Positions 41,248 to 52,505 of a stretch of 64,000 nt of DNA are shown in pieces. The DNA lies in the NCBI GenBank assembly GCA_963565915.1, contig OY751486.1:4960001-5024000 (forward strand), given 5' to 3'. The first letter of the stretch is position 1; each line of letters opens with the position of its first letter. The notes under the pieces are model-generated. The model saw only the letters and a list, made by a program, of their open reading frames with translations, ran no database searches and was not told the origin of the DNA. Made by a program: the position numbers and the translations under genes. This stretch comes from Entoloma clypeatum. Taxonomy: Eukaryota > Basidiomycota > Agaricomycetes > Agaricales > Entolomataceae.

Positions 41248-43468
41248 TCAACCAGCACAAACCCACTCACCATCTTTTCCGTCGCGCCAACCACCGCACC
41301 CCCAAACCAACCCGCCACCCTCATCCACTCCCCACGTCCCTGCACTTGCACCTGCCTCAAGAGCCCATCCACACTTCCAAGGCCGTACATCCCCGCGCAT
41401 CCTGACGCCATACACTGCCATCGCGATGCCAAGGACGAGGACGGCGGCGGCCACCATCGTCCCCGTGCGGCGGCGTCGCAAGAGGGATCTGAACTTGAGC
41501 TTAGGCCTGAGCTTCCTGAGGCGTTTCCGCCGTTTCTCGTCGACCTTGGTCTCCTCTTCTCCACCCTCGCTGGACTCTGCTGAGGATGGGTCCTCGATGT
41601 GAGGGTACACGACGAGCCCGGGGTGTGCGACCATCGCCTCTGCCTCGTCGTCCCCTGGGAGAGCGGAAGGTAACTCGTTCCATGTGTAGACGACGCTTTG
41701 TGGGCCCATGATGGAGGAGAGGCGGAGGAAAGGGTGTGAGGGTGGGTAGAGTGTGTGTAGAGCTTCGGCTTGTGCGAGGAGGGTGGTGAGTGGGACGGGT
41801 GGCTGTGAGTGGGTGGGGGCCGAGGGTGAAGGTGGCGGAAGGGGGGTTGAGGAGCGGGTAGGGAGGCGGGAAGGCTTTTCATCTGTGTCGTTTTCTTGTG
41901 CTTTGATCTGTCGGTGGGGTATACATGGGGGGTCTGAGATGGTGGGTGAAGGTGGCGGAAGGGGGGTTGAGGAGCGGGTAGGGAGGCGGGAAGGCTTTTC
42001 ATCTGTGTCGTTTTCTTGTGCTTTGATCTGTCGGTGGGGTATACATGGGGGGTCTGAGATGGTGGTGGTTGGGTCGCAGAGGACCCCTGGAGGTTCTTGT
42101 GTTGCATGTTCCGGTGGGGTATCCAGAGTTGTCGACTCTGCGGGTTCTTCCTTGATACTAGGCTGTTTTAAGTCCTCTTCTTTCGTTTCGTGGTCCTCCG
42201 GCTGTACAAGTTCTCCTAGCGATAGGCCGGTTCCTTCCCCGTCGACTATAGGCGGCAAGCTGCTTAGGACGGAGTGTGCCATCCCCAAACCCTCGTCTTC
42301 GTCTCCTTCCTCCAAGCGTTGGATTTCCGCCCGTCTTGATAATATAACCTGTAGGACCGATGTTAGTCATCGTCGTTTGAGATGATTGGAAAAGTAGCTA
42401 CGGACAGCAGTGGCAAGATAAACGATAATGATGGGCGGACGGCAGAAGATGTAGTCAAAGACGTGTTGAATGAGTGGGAGGGTTGGTATATCGTGCGAGA
42501 AAAGAGTGAGGAGGTTGGAGAGGGCGTAGAATGGGAGCGGCGATGTGCTGGACGGGACGGTGAGTTATGTATGGTGGGACGCCTACGAGAGGGTACACAC
42601 CTTTCCAATGTGCTGGCGAAATCAGGATCGGCGAGGTGAAGCAGGCTTTTTGTGACTCTTTTCGGAAGGTGACCAAGATTCCTCTGGATAAAGGGGTCTT
42701 GACGTACCTCAAAAGGCCGAGAACGGGTTCGAGTGTTGCCCCCATGGAATCCCTCACGCGATGCAAGCTAAGCTTTTCTGCAGCCGCAAGTTGCATCTCT
42801 GATGGGAGGGTCAAGAAGAGCACGCTAATGATGTCGTGGTATCCCTATATCGCACCTAGTCCGTCAGGTCCACAAAAAGATACTCGTGGGTGAGCAACGC
42901 ACTTGGAAGTAATTCAGCCTGGGCCGCTTCCGGAAAATCGAAACCAGCAGATCGTGGAGCTGTTCTTGCATTTCTTCCTTATTCCGCGACTGGGCATCTA
43001 TGTGAACGCTTAAGTTGTTCGTTACTGAGGTTGAGTTGTGGACCATGGTGGAATTACTCACCTCCCGAGTACAAAACAAAGCTGCGGTCGGTGTCAAGGC
43101 GGATTTGGCGCTCGTCGGGGTGAACACCACCGTCAGCCTTGGCGGTAGAGCTCTCCCCGATCTTTACGCCGAGTAGCTGGGGCCTGAAAGTACGTTTCCC
43201 CGTTAGTCTTCGAGTCTTTTGATAAGTTCATGTTCGTCGCTACGCACCACAGCTCCGCCCTTCTCTCGCCGAAACCACCTGGCTGGAGACTCTGGATGCG
43301 TAGCCCCTGCCAGTCAAGCGAGGGTTCTGTCTTTTCGAGGCATACATCCCCCTCCTCGACTTTCATGCCTTCTTGGACGTTGGCTGACCAGTCTGAGTGA
43401 CAGCGAGGGTCGGAATTCCGCAAATTCCGCAGGGGGGAGCATTCACGTGGTACGGTGTCATCGACCAA
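41248..43468 (-). CDS. TBC-domain Rab GTPase-activating protein, TBC1D20/Gyp8 type
   Basis: GTPase activator expected to act on Rab1/Ypt1 at the ER. Spliced segments on the minus strand join cleanly: DWQGLRIQSLQPGGFGERRAELW-PQLLGV; DERQIRLDTDRSFVLYSGD; KEEMQEQLHDLLVSIFRKRP; LNYFQ-GYHDIISVLFLTLP; LSLHRVRDSMGATLEPVLGLL; LLHLADPDFASTLES; TSPLPFYALSNLLTLFSHDI; FCRPPIIIVYLATA (42406-42547); then the last exon 41248-42348 beginning VILSRRAEIQRLEEGDEDEG. The R-D-T-D-R and YxQGYHD motifs carry the TBC Arg and Gln fingers. The C-terminal region has an acidic/Pro-rich linker with a 40-aa tandem duplication, a basic patch (KRRKRLRKLRPK) and one TM helix (GTMVAAAVLVLGIAMAVYGV), as in ER-anchored TBC1D20. 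The start at 43468 is the best candidate. Confidence 0.87.
41824..42065. repeat. Perfect 120-bp tandem duplication in the Rab-GAP linker
   Basis: Copies 41824-41943 and 41944-42063 look identical and encode a duplicated 40-aa block (contains PPCIPHRQIKAQENDTDEKP). 120 bp keeps the frame. The identity implies a recent event. Confidence 0.93.
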
Positions 43469-43503
43469 AGTACCAGGAATGCCTCAGGACTCAATACATT
43501 ATA

Positions 43504-43577
43504 GGGTCGATGGCGTAGTTGGTTATCGCATCTGTCTAACACACAGAAGGTCCTCAGTTCGAACCTGGGTCGACTCA
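43504..43577 (+). tRNA. tRNA-Val (AAC)
   Basis: Acceptor stem GGGTCGA/TCGACTC with one G-T pair. D-arm GGCGTAGTTGGTTATCGC. Anticodon stem TCTGT/ACAGA with loop CTAACAC (anticodon AAC). T-arm with TTCGAAC. No intron. A T-rich terminator (TTTTCTCATTTTTT) follows within 25 bp. It lies between the Rab-GAP and the methyltransferase genes. Confidence 0.93.
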
Positions 43578-43706
43578 TAGAAACTTTTCTCATTTTTTGT
43601 GTATTTTTTTGAACTCAGTGATCTCTGCGGCCAAACAAGGCCAAATTACACTGTGGCTTCACCTTTTAAAAACCGAAAGTCGCGTCACCGTCCTTTCCTC
43701 ATCGCC

Positions 43707-45622
43707 ATGTCCTCCTCCACCGTGCGGGTCACCGACTTCCCTGCTATCAAGAACGCCCCTCTCACCGGTCTCGCCGAGGGCAATGGTGCATTCAACAACT
43801 ACCACCTCGCCGGCGCCGTCGTCGTCGTTCCTTACCTCATCAAAAGCTTTCTCCCCATAGTCTCTCGTGGCGGTTTCAAGACATACCTCTTTCTTCTCGT
43901 CCTCACCGGTCTGCCGACGACCATCGCCTACTGGACCCTCATCAGCATGTACGGCCCCCGCCGGAACGAGAAGGTCTTGCTACCTGGCAAGGACATTGAG
44001 GAATACATCACCATTAAGGACGCAGACCTGAAGATGCGCTACCGCGGCAGGGAGAAGATACCCATGCAGGTGTTCCACGACGCGTATTTCGACGGCAAGA
44101 TTGAGTTCAATGGTGTGTTCCGCCCCCTTGACGACAGCGTTTTTGAGTGACACGTAACATTCCACAGGCGACGTGCTTGACATTATGGAACAGCGTCATG
44201 ACTGGGCCCGCATGTCGTTCACTGTGGAGCTCTTCAAATACGTCTTCACGGTCCTTATTCCCGAGGTCATCTCGCACACTCAGGAGCAGGACGTGGAGCA
44301 AGTTCGCGGCCACTACGACCGTACATGCTTTGCCTTTACTTTCACGCACTTCACATTCTGACACGTCTACCTACAGGCGGTGACGACTTTTACTCCTGGT
44401 TCCTCGGACCCCGCATGATCTACACCTCTGGTGTCGTGACGGACAACACTGTCGAACAATCTCTCGAGACCCTCCAGGACAACAAGCTTGCTATTGTATG
44501 CGAAAAGCTCGACTTGAAGCCCTCTGACAAGTCAGTCGACACTATACCTCATCAATAATGATCTCGTTGACGTGTCATTCGCAGACTTCTCGATATCGGT
44601 TGCGGCTGGGGAACCCTCGTCGCCTACGCTGCCAAGAACTACGGTTGTGATGCCACTGGTGTGACGCTCGCTTTGAACCAGACCAAGTTTGGCACGGACA
44701 GGATTGCCAAGAACGGGGTAAGTCACCTGTGTCGACTCTTCGATGGAAGGAAGGCCGTCTGTGTTTATATGTCGAGCCATAGGTTCCTTCGGATCGCGCA
44801 CGCATCCTCTGCTCAGACTTCAGGGATCTCCCAGCCGGCAAGGGTGCATTCACCAAGATTGTCAGTCTTGAAATGGCCGAGGTGTGTTTCTCATGTTGTT
44901 TTATTGCTTGAGTGATACTGATCTTCTCATCGTAGCACGTCGGTATCCGCCGGTACTCCCAATTCCTGCGCCAAGTCTACAACCTCCTGGACGATGACGG
45001 CATTTTTGTCTTCCAAGTCGCTGGCATCCGTCCCTCATGGCAGTTCGAGGACCTCATCTGGGGCCTATTCATGAACAAGTACGTCTTCCCTGGTGCTGAC
45101 GCGAGTTGCTCGCTTGGATGGGTCGTCAACAAGGTTCGTGCGCTGATCCATCGTCGATATACTATCCAACATAACTCATCCGTGGCCTTGTAGTTGGAAG
45201 GCGCTGGTTTCGAGGTCAAGAACATCGACGTCCTGGGCGTGCACTACTCTGCGACGATCTACCAGTGGTACAAGAACTGGGTGTCGAACAAGGACAAGGT
45301 CATTGAGGTGTACGGTGAAAGGTGGTACAGGATATGGGTGTTCTTTTTGGCGTACAGCACTATCATCAGCCGGTGGGTGGTCATTCAAGTTCTAGTTTCC
45401 TGAAAATATTGCTCATGGATGGGTTTTATAGGCAAGGAGGCGCCTCGGTGTTCCAGTTCACGCTGCACAAGAACTTGAACGCGTTCCACCGCATTGCGGG
45501 CGTGCCTAAGCATGCGAGTATCCATGTTAAGCTTGACAAGGAGCCTTCGTAAGCGCCTGCCCTTTTTTTTTCTTTTCTGGGTTGAGACTCATGGGTGTTT
45601 TGGTTGTAGGTTGATTGAGTAG
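43707..45622 (+). CDS. Sphingolipid C9-methyltransferase
   Basis: SAM-dependent methyltransferase of the cyclopropane-fatty-acid-synthase family that adds the C9 methyl branch to the sphingoid base of fungal glucosylceramide. Nine exons: 43707-44112, 44168-44320, 44377-44530, 44585-44717, 44783-44881, 44936-45133, 45194-45372, 45432-45548, 45610-45622, joining in frame. N-terminal TM helices (AGAVVVVPYLIKSFLPIV, TYLFLLVLTGLPTTIAYW) anchor it in the ER. The SAM site is LLDIGCGWGTLVAYAAKNYG. CFAS-type motifs include SWFLGPRMIYTSGV, KIVSLEMAEHVGIRRYSQFL and FVFQVAGIR, and the C-terminal GVHYSATIYQWYKNW and HKNLNAFHRI are typical. Full length for the family. It acts after C4-C8 desaturation in glucosylceramide synthesis. 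Confidence 0.93.
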
Positions 45623-46401
45623 ATGGATGCTGATGCAGGTGGTGACAGGACGCATTTTGGAAAATTATCTTACAATATTGATTATACCCACCGCTATTAC
45701 TTGATGACGCTCTTTTTCATGAAATAAATGGATTCTGGAGCAATCGTTTGACAATTCATGTTTCTTTGGACACTAAGAATTTGTTCAGACGGCGTTGGAG
45801 GCTCGGATTCAGATCCCCTCGACCGTTCCGACGCACTCCGGTCGAAGTCTGGCAGGTAATCTTCGTCCCAAAAGCTCGGAGGAGCACCCGACGTTACCCA
45901 TGCGCCACTCTTCCTTTGCAGAATATGTTCCTTATGGCGCGAGAATCCCGCTCAACACGCCCCGGCTCTAGACATGTCTATGCATCGTCTGGGATCAACC
46001 AAGAAGACGAAATCAATATCTTGGAACTTGTCGTTGTTCCGTTTCTTCTTTTCGTTAAGCGATTGAATGACGGTCGCCACTTGGCAATTAGACAGAAAAA
46101 GAAGACAGAAAAAGACTCCCTCGCACGCAAAGCTTGAGAATCACAAACCTACAACTAGAGGTACCAGTACCATTCTGGGGGGAAAAACTTTCGCTCCTCG
46201 CTTCGGCAATGGCAATGCACATCGAGCTCCGAATCGTGCTTTACGTTTCTTGTTCATTTACAACTCTCGTTCTGACCTCCTGCCCGAAGGGTGAGATATC
46301 TTAGGGTCAGGGTAGGTAGTGCGCAGAGCTAACATTTGTGGTTGGTGTCCTGGTTTGATACAGCAAACCACGTGGTTTCTGGCATTCAATGGACTTACAC
46401 A
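45623..46401 (+). pseudogene. Intergenic region with F-box gene relic (about 45800-45970)
   Basis: The block encoding RRTPVEVWQVIF and the following cgcgagaatcccgctcaacacgcccc...ctctagaca match the start of the F-box gene at 50.28-50.46 kb (QRTPPEVWQAIF; cgcaaaatcgctatcggcacgcccgagctctggaca). The frame does not continue, so it is a truncated copy. The rest of the stretch has no gene. Confidence 0.55.
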
Positions 46402-49400
46402 ATGGACAATCCTCCTCGAGCCACAGCTATCAAACGCGCCCCTACTTCTCCACCATCGAAGTCATCTGGTTTCACTCAGAGGGATCCAAAAGCTCCTCGG
46501 ATGGAATCTCTCATGACGCCTCAAACGGCGTTTCCATCGGACGATCCATATACCAGTGCAGGGGCTGTCGCCTGCAGCGATGACCCTGACGCGGGCACTA
46601 TCAATGTAGAAGATATTAACGAAGTCGCTCTCGAATCAGCCGCTATGGGATCGCCTGCCATCGAAGCAGACAAGATGATATTAGCAGATAGGGCAGTGTC
46701 ACACTTCAATTCGGGGAATTTAGCAGCCGCTCTTGCCTCCATCGCTTTTAGTGACCAGCTCTTCGAGAACCCGCATGGATCGATGTTCAAAGGCTTGGGC
46801 TGGGGGGACCCTGGGAAATGTCGAAGTTTGATCCCCAAGAATCCCAAGTTGACGCAGGCCGTGAGGGACTGCTTCGAACAGGATACATTGAACCCTCTGC
46901 GACGTTACCGTTGAGTACAATCCAGTTGCGAAATTTTGAACTTACAAACTTATCCATTCCTATAGTATCAGTATTGAAGTCAACGCGAAAGCCACAGTCA
47001 CAGCGAGATATTTATCTTGATGGGGGCCTTGGTAAGGTTTATTTTCATCGTCGTAACAGGTCCATGCTGATATCAAGCATCAGATACTACAGGTTGAGCA
47101 ACCATTCCATGTGTTTCCACTGGATCCATGCTCACCTTATATATATATCCAGTGACAAGATTGGCTTGGGGCACAGAGTATAAGGGTGATGCGGCCGACA
47201 TTTTCATCCAAGCGATCCATGGCATGAACACAGATAGAGTTCGAGAGCCTTATGACAATTTCGTGCCCATCATCCAGAGCTCGGGAATGGGGAAATCCCG
47301 GATGGTTGACGAGGCTGCGAAATTCATCTTCACCCTTCCGTTCAATCTTCGACCGGACGCAGATCAGTCAGGTTCGGTTGCACCTACCTTTTCCCTGTTA
47401 CTTCAGATTGACGAGTCTGAAGGTTTTCCGGCTGGGAATACGCAGGTCCTTGATTTTCTGCTTAGCGGAGTAGAGAAGAGGTCTACGGAGGCGATTCGAC
47501 TTCGTTACCTGAAGTTTTTGGAGGCATTGTTTTCCTTGGTCAACCAAGAGATCGAATCGTTTCCGATATGCGCCTCCTATGAAGCCTTGGCTAGATCTTG
47601 GTATAAACTCGACCCACGCAAACGAGGTCAATTGTATACAACAGCAATTGGGGTAAGATTATTGCCATAACTTATCTCATCCAGACCTTTCTAAATACCT
47701 TCCAGCATTTGTTGGCAACATGTCCAATCGAGAATGATCAAAAACATAATCTACTTGGCGCTGAGCACGCAGGTGAGTTCGATCCCGTCGATGTCCAGGA
47801 CCGATACAGATATAACAATGTATATAGTACGAACTTCGTTGCAAAAAGTTATCGACACTATTGCCAAGCATTCTTCCTCTAGCGACTCCCGGGCTTGGTC
47901 AACCTATAGATCCGCCAAGGGAAAACAAATGCAGCCTGTTCGGTTAATGCTTTATTTCGACGAATCCCATGAGTTGCTTGAGAAACGCACAATCAATGTG
48001 GACGTTCCAAACGTCGTGAAAGACATGGAGAACCAACAACGTTCGGCGTATCAAATCCTATGCAGAACATTTTCCACTTGCACGGTTGCCGATCTTTTCG
48101 TGGTCTATCTCTCAACAAACTCTAGTCTGAGCCTTTTTTCGCCCTCCCATGAGAACATGTGGTCTTACCGCGCACCTATGGGTAAACTCAACCCTGATCG
48201 CATGCAGGCGCCAATCGTCGAACTACCTTTTGACACTTTCGCCAAGGTGAAGGAAGGCGACATCGCGTTGACCAGTATTTCGGAACCGGACCACATGGTA
48301 CAGTTTGGTCGACCGTTGTGAGTGGTCTTGCTCTCGCTGTTATATTTTATTCCTGAACGAGTGAAAGGTTCTGGACACGATGGCAGACTGCTGCAAGGAC
48401 GCAAGCCGTCGAAGTGCAACGGGGGTTATTTTCCTTTGCGAAGACGAAGATTATAGGTCTGCAGGATCCCGCTGGACTTTCATCCAAGGCGGCGGAGACG
48501 GACAGTGATGGCCAACTTGCCGCACTCAGTATCAGACTGATGCTCGAATTTGAGCCTCTACGCCAATCCGCGGATAAGGAAGCAAAGCTCGTCGAGGGAC
48601 ACATGCGCGTTGCGTATTCTGTTCCCAAACACCGTCAATATCTTCGCGGGGGAACACCCTCGGAACCCGTATTAGCCGAGGCCGCTGCACGCATTATGAA
48701 CGACATCTCCGGAGGCCCGCTCAGTGCGGTATCGCATTATCTGAAAAACGGCCTCATCTCAAAGGGTGAACGAGGGGAACTCGTTGCACGGTTTCTGCTC
48801 ACCCTGGCACACGACAAGTGTGTCCAATTCGACTATGTGAAGGCGCATGAAGCTCAATATAGCAAGGCCCTGCATCTCTTCGACTTTCTCGGGGCACTCG
48901 TCGGTCCTGATCACATGGATAAAATTTTAGAGTCCCGACCTGATAATGTGCCCGACGGTGCCACATTCCGGGAGGCGTTCAGAGATGCCAAGGTCAATTT
49001 TACCCACTTCGTCAAAGGTGGAGACAAGAGCGTCATCAGCGACGAAGCTGCCTGGCTGGCGCTGTCCCGCTGCATGGCGTTCCAGTGTGCGAATGGTCAA
49101 TGGATGATCGACCTTTATATACCCATCCTTCTGTGGGACGAGAAGCTCGGCCGCTTCGTTGTTTCCGGAATTTTTATACAGATCAAAAATCGTTTGAAGA
49201 AGCAACCCGTAAAGATCGACGCCACCAAGCTCAACTTCTTCAGTCGTCCCCCGGTAGGCGATCCTAATGCTGCTCGCTATAACGAGCGGCCGTATATCAC
49301 TATCGTGATGCACCTGGGTGTCCAGCCAGGAAGCTCGAGACCCAAGGCGCAGAAGCAACAGCAATCGGCCGTTACTCAAACGCCCTCGAAGCCCAAGGTT

Positions 49401-49844
49401 CGACCTGAACTTGACCAGCCGAGTCCATCCAAAATAACCATCGACCCTGGTCCGGGCAAGGTACAACCGAGGCGAAATGCGAAGAAGACTTCCAAGAGCA
49501 CCCATCCTCGATACGCGCTGACGATTGTCGGCTGTTCAAATACTGTCTACGAAGTTATAGGACCGAACGACAAGGACAAATACGCGGCCCTCCTCACTTC
49601 ACGAGATGTACTGGATGAACATCCTCGACAGGACGACATTTTCATCAAGGCTGTTTTGCGTCTCAAACCGTATTGGACGAAGCTTGCTCAGTCATTCCAC
49701 TGGGCGATGGATGAGGAGGAGGAACCCCAAGCAAGGGCTGGTGATTCATTCAAGGAAGGTCTTTACATTGGCACTGGAGAGGAAGCGGACAGTGACGATG
49801 AAGAAGAGGAAAACTCGGATGAGGGCATGGACGTCGATGATTGA
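46402..49844 (+). CDS. Large P-loop NTPase of an Agaricomycete-expanded family
   Basis: Exons: 46402-47031 (with a suspected one-base shift), 47153-47652, 47706-47772, 47828-48317, 48368-49844. All introns are GT-AG and in phase. Walker A is IIQSSGMGKSRMVDEAAKFI, about residue 255; Walker B-like LMLYFDESHELL follows roughly 200 residues later. Between them are FTLPFNLRPD and a helical region. The C-terminal half has LVARFLLTLAHDKC, RCMAFQCANGQWMIDLYIPI and GIFIQIKNRLKK, then a basic linker and an acidic tail (DSDDEEEENSDEGMDVDD). The first exon has MDNPPRATAIKRAPTSP and a frame change at a G run near 46802: WGDPGK in one frame, GGPWEMSKFDPQES in the next. That is either a true frameshift or a sequencing error. 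Function unknown. Confidence 0.7.
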
Positions 49845-50175
49845 CGTTGCCTTTTTGAAGGTTTGTAGGGCCTACTAACTCAGCTAAAGTAGTACCATGC
49901 CAGGGAGGAGAATCACCTTTGTTACGAATTGCTACCGCCGCCTACGTCGTCAGAAGGCTCAGATTGCCTCGTTTCGGTACCAATTTTATGTAAATCATAG
50001 TAATATTACTCGACTTTAAAATCAGTGACGAGGATTCTAATTCTGACGCCTCGGCGTTAGAAATATGCCCTTTCTTCCCAACCATCACAGTGAACTCGCC
50101 AACCTCGTCAAAGGTTCGTAAACTCTTCTCATCCCTTATGTCTACTGTACATATCATTCAAAGTGGGCTGTCTTA

Positions 50176-51669
50176 TTGACTGTATCGTCACAACCTTCAG
50201 ATCCAATTGAGGTCAAGGGATGCCCCGGTCACAGTTTGGACGCGAGCCCTGCGGCTGACCGGCGGATCGTTTCCAGCTGTTATCAACGCACCCCTCCTGA
50301 AGTCTGGCAGGCAATCTTCGTCTTGTGCCTACCGAAAAACCTGGAGAACCGTGTACTGGGCCCCAACCAACTTGAAGCACCACTCTTACTCTGCATGGTT
50401 TCCTCGTCATGGCGCAAAATCGCTATCGGCACGCCCGAGCTCTGGACATTCCTCTCCATCCCATGGCACCGGTGGGACTCCAAGTCAGAACCATCCACTG
50501 ACCGCAAGGCGGACATGATATTGGCGGCCGCAGAACGTTGGTTTCAACGCGCCGGCGGAACGCGTGGGATATCATTGAACGTCTTCGTCCATTCAAGTTC
50601 GAAGGTCACAATCAAGTAGGGCAATCCGATTGATATGTCGGAACTCCATACCGACACCGGATTGGCAAGTTGACGATCAGTTTTGACCGTAACTCTGGGG
50701 TTCCTGCTCTGACGCGCCAGCGTTTGGACTGCTTTGAACGCCTGGAATTCCTGACTATCAAATGCGACAGCCGGGTGACCAGGATAAGGGACAGTTCAGA
50801 GCATTTCTTCCCTTCTCTCTCATTGCCGTCCACGCAGCTCCGCAAAGTCTTCTTATCGTTACAAGGGTACCCAGGCTGGTCCAAGGTCAAGTCATCACTT
50901 CCTTGGAGACAGTTAACGTACGTCAGCATAGACAACATCCAACCTTCCTTAATCGTCCCCCTCCTCTCGTGTTGCCCGCCTCGTTCATTGTCGCTTCCTC
51001 AATACAACTCCGGAGGCCTTTGTAGACTACCAGACCCTCTTTACGGATGATTTCACCAATCCCTTGAAGCTGCCGCACCTGATGTCCATGGAGGTATCGT
51101 ACTTCAGATACCCAAGAATTCTGGGCGCCTTTAACAGGTTCGAGTTTCCAGCGCTTTCCATGCTCAAAATGTCGAAGGACGTCAAGGGATACGAACGTCT
51201 CCTTCCCGCAGATTTAACAGCATGGGAGACTTTCGTTCAAAAGCTAGGCGGGCTTCGCACGCTGTCATTCAGCGGAGGCTCTCACACGCAAGTCCTCCAC
51301 TTGCTCCTCAACGCGCCTGGCCTCACGGAGTTGCACATACAAAACATCAGCGACGGACCTAATTTGCTTTGGGACCTCACAACAGGAAATACCTTGGCTT
51401 TGAAGCTTGAGCATTTTTCGACATGCCTTACTGAAGACGATTGCGCCGAAGTTTATAGTTTCGTGGCGTCCAGACGCGCTGATCGACTGTCGACGTCGTC
51501 TTTGGTATCTCCCTTGAGGCGCCTCACCCATTTAACCAGTCCGGAGAGTGCTAGCCTGACTTGGACGATGCGCGGCCTCTGCAAGAGGATTGAATCTCTG
51601 GAGATTGAGGTTGTATATGATGGGGTCGACTTCCATGAGCAGAGTGTGAGGGCGCTCACCAGTACCTGA
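50176..51669 (+). pseudogene. F-box protein gene, interrupted
   Basis: N-terminal F-box: CYQRTPPEVWQAIFVLCLPK, LLCMVSSSWRKIAIGTPELW. This is the common Agaricomycete F-box layout, followed by leucine-rich text (RLEFLTIKCDSRVTRIRDSS, RQLTYVSIDNIQPSLIVPLL, LGGLRTLSFSGGSHTQVLHL). It is spread over three frames: a TAG at about 50617, a shift around 50640-50680 and another near 51010-51020 before FVDYQTLFTDDFTNPLKLPH. Unconventional introns could explain one break but not comfortably all, so I call it a recent pseudogene. It would have served as a substrate adaptor for SCF ubiquitin ligase. Confidence 0.65.
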
Positions 51670-52505
51670 TTTTCTCTGACTTTTTTCTTGTTGCAAGGCT
51701 CCTTAATATTTTGAACGTTCTCATCGCGAGACCAAGGAGGCGTAGATCGGCATGTTGAGGGAAATCAACAAGCCCATATCCGTAATGCTCGCCAAAGGGA
51801 GGCCCAGGGTATCCCGCGAACGTTGTTGGAAGTTGCCAAGGCGAAAGCAGTTGGAAGAAGCATCCGTACCCCGGTGTTGCCGTGTAGTACTATTGAACAA
51901 CTTTGGGAGACATGGTGGTGGTCCTGGAGCCGATATAGGATGGAGAGGCTTAGGATAGGTCAGCTTCAGCTATGATGGAGAATGATTCAAGTTGATTTGC
52001 GGATGATCTCGATTCCCCGCATTGTCATTTTGTGTCCCGATCCCCCGTCAAAGCGGCAGAGTGGCGGCCGGCTTACCATTAAATCGACTCCGACTTGCTA
52101 GCTTGACTCCGACTTGACTCCGACCATGAAGTGAGCTGCCGCCTTTAGAGCTTCCTGCCAAAATATTTCTTTCCAATGCACGGGAGCGAGCTCTCAAGCC
52201 TCAAGCTTCAAGGGCTACTTTCTTGAAGGTAAGAGGTTACCGATGAGCGAGTACAGTGGGAACCTGCGGACCTGAGTGGCATATTAATCGGCTGCTTCAA
52301 ATTTTTAGCCACCGCTGGGAATGGCATGATATTAATATTGGTGATCGGTTGCGAACAAACATCCCCGAGCCTTAATGTCGGCACTGCTTCCCCAGTATCC
52401 AATCGGTGTTTTCATGTGAAGAAGAGCTTAACCTATTGGGGATCATCAGTTCCGTAAGTCAACCACTGTTCAACACTTTCCCTTCCACTCTGCCAATACT
52501 GACTC
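51670..52505. other. Intergenic with GACTCCGACTT repeats
   Basis: Three near-copies of GACTCCGACTT at about 52085-52126. No gene is supported otherwise. Confidence 0.45.

Noticed and set aside
41235..42107. 290-codon minus-strand frame overlapping the Rab-GAP last exon
   Set aside because: Alternative frame of the same repeat-rich coding exon; Pro/Ser/His-rich and without motifs.
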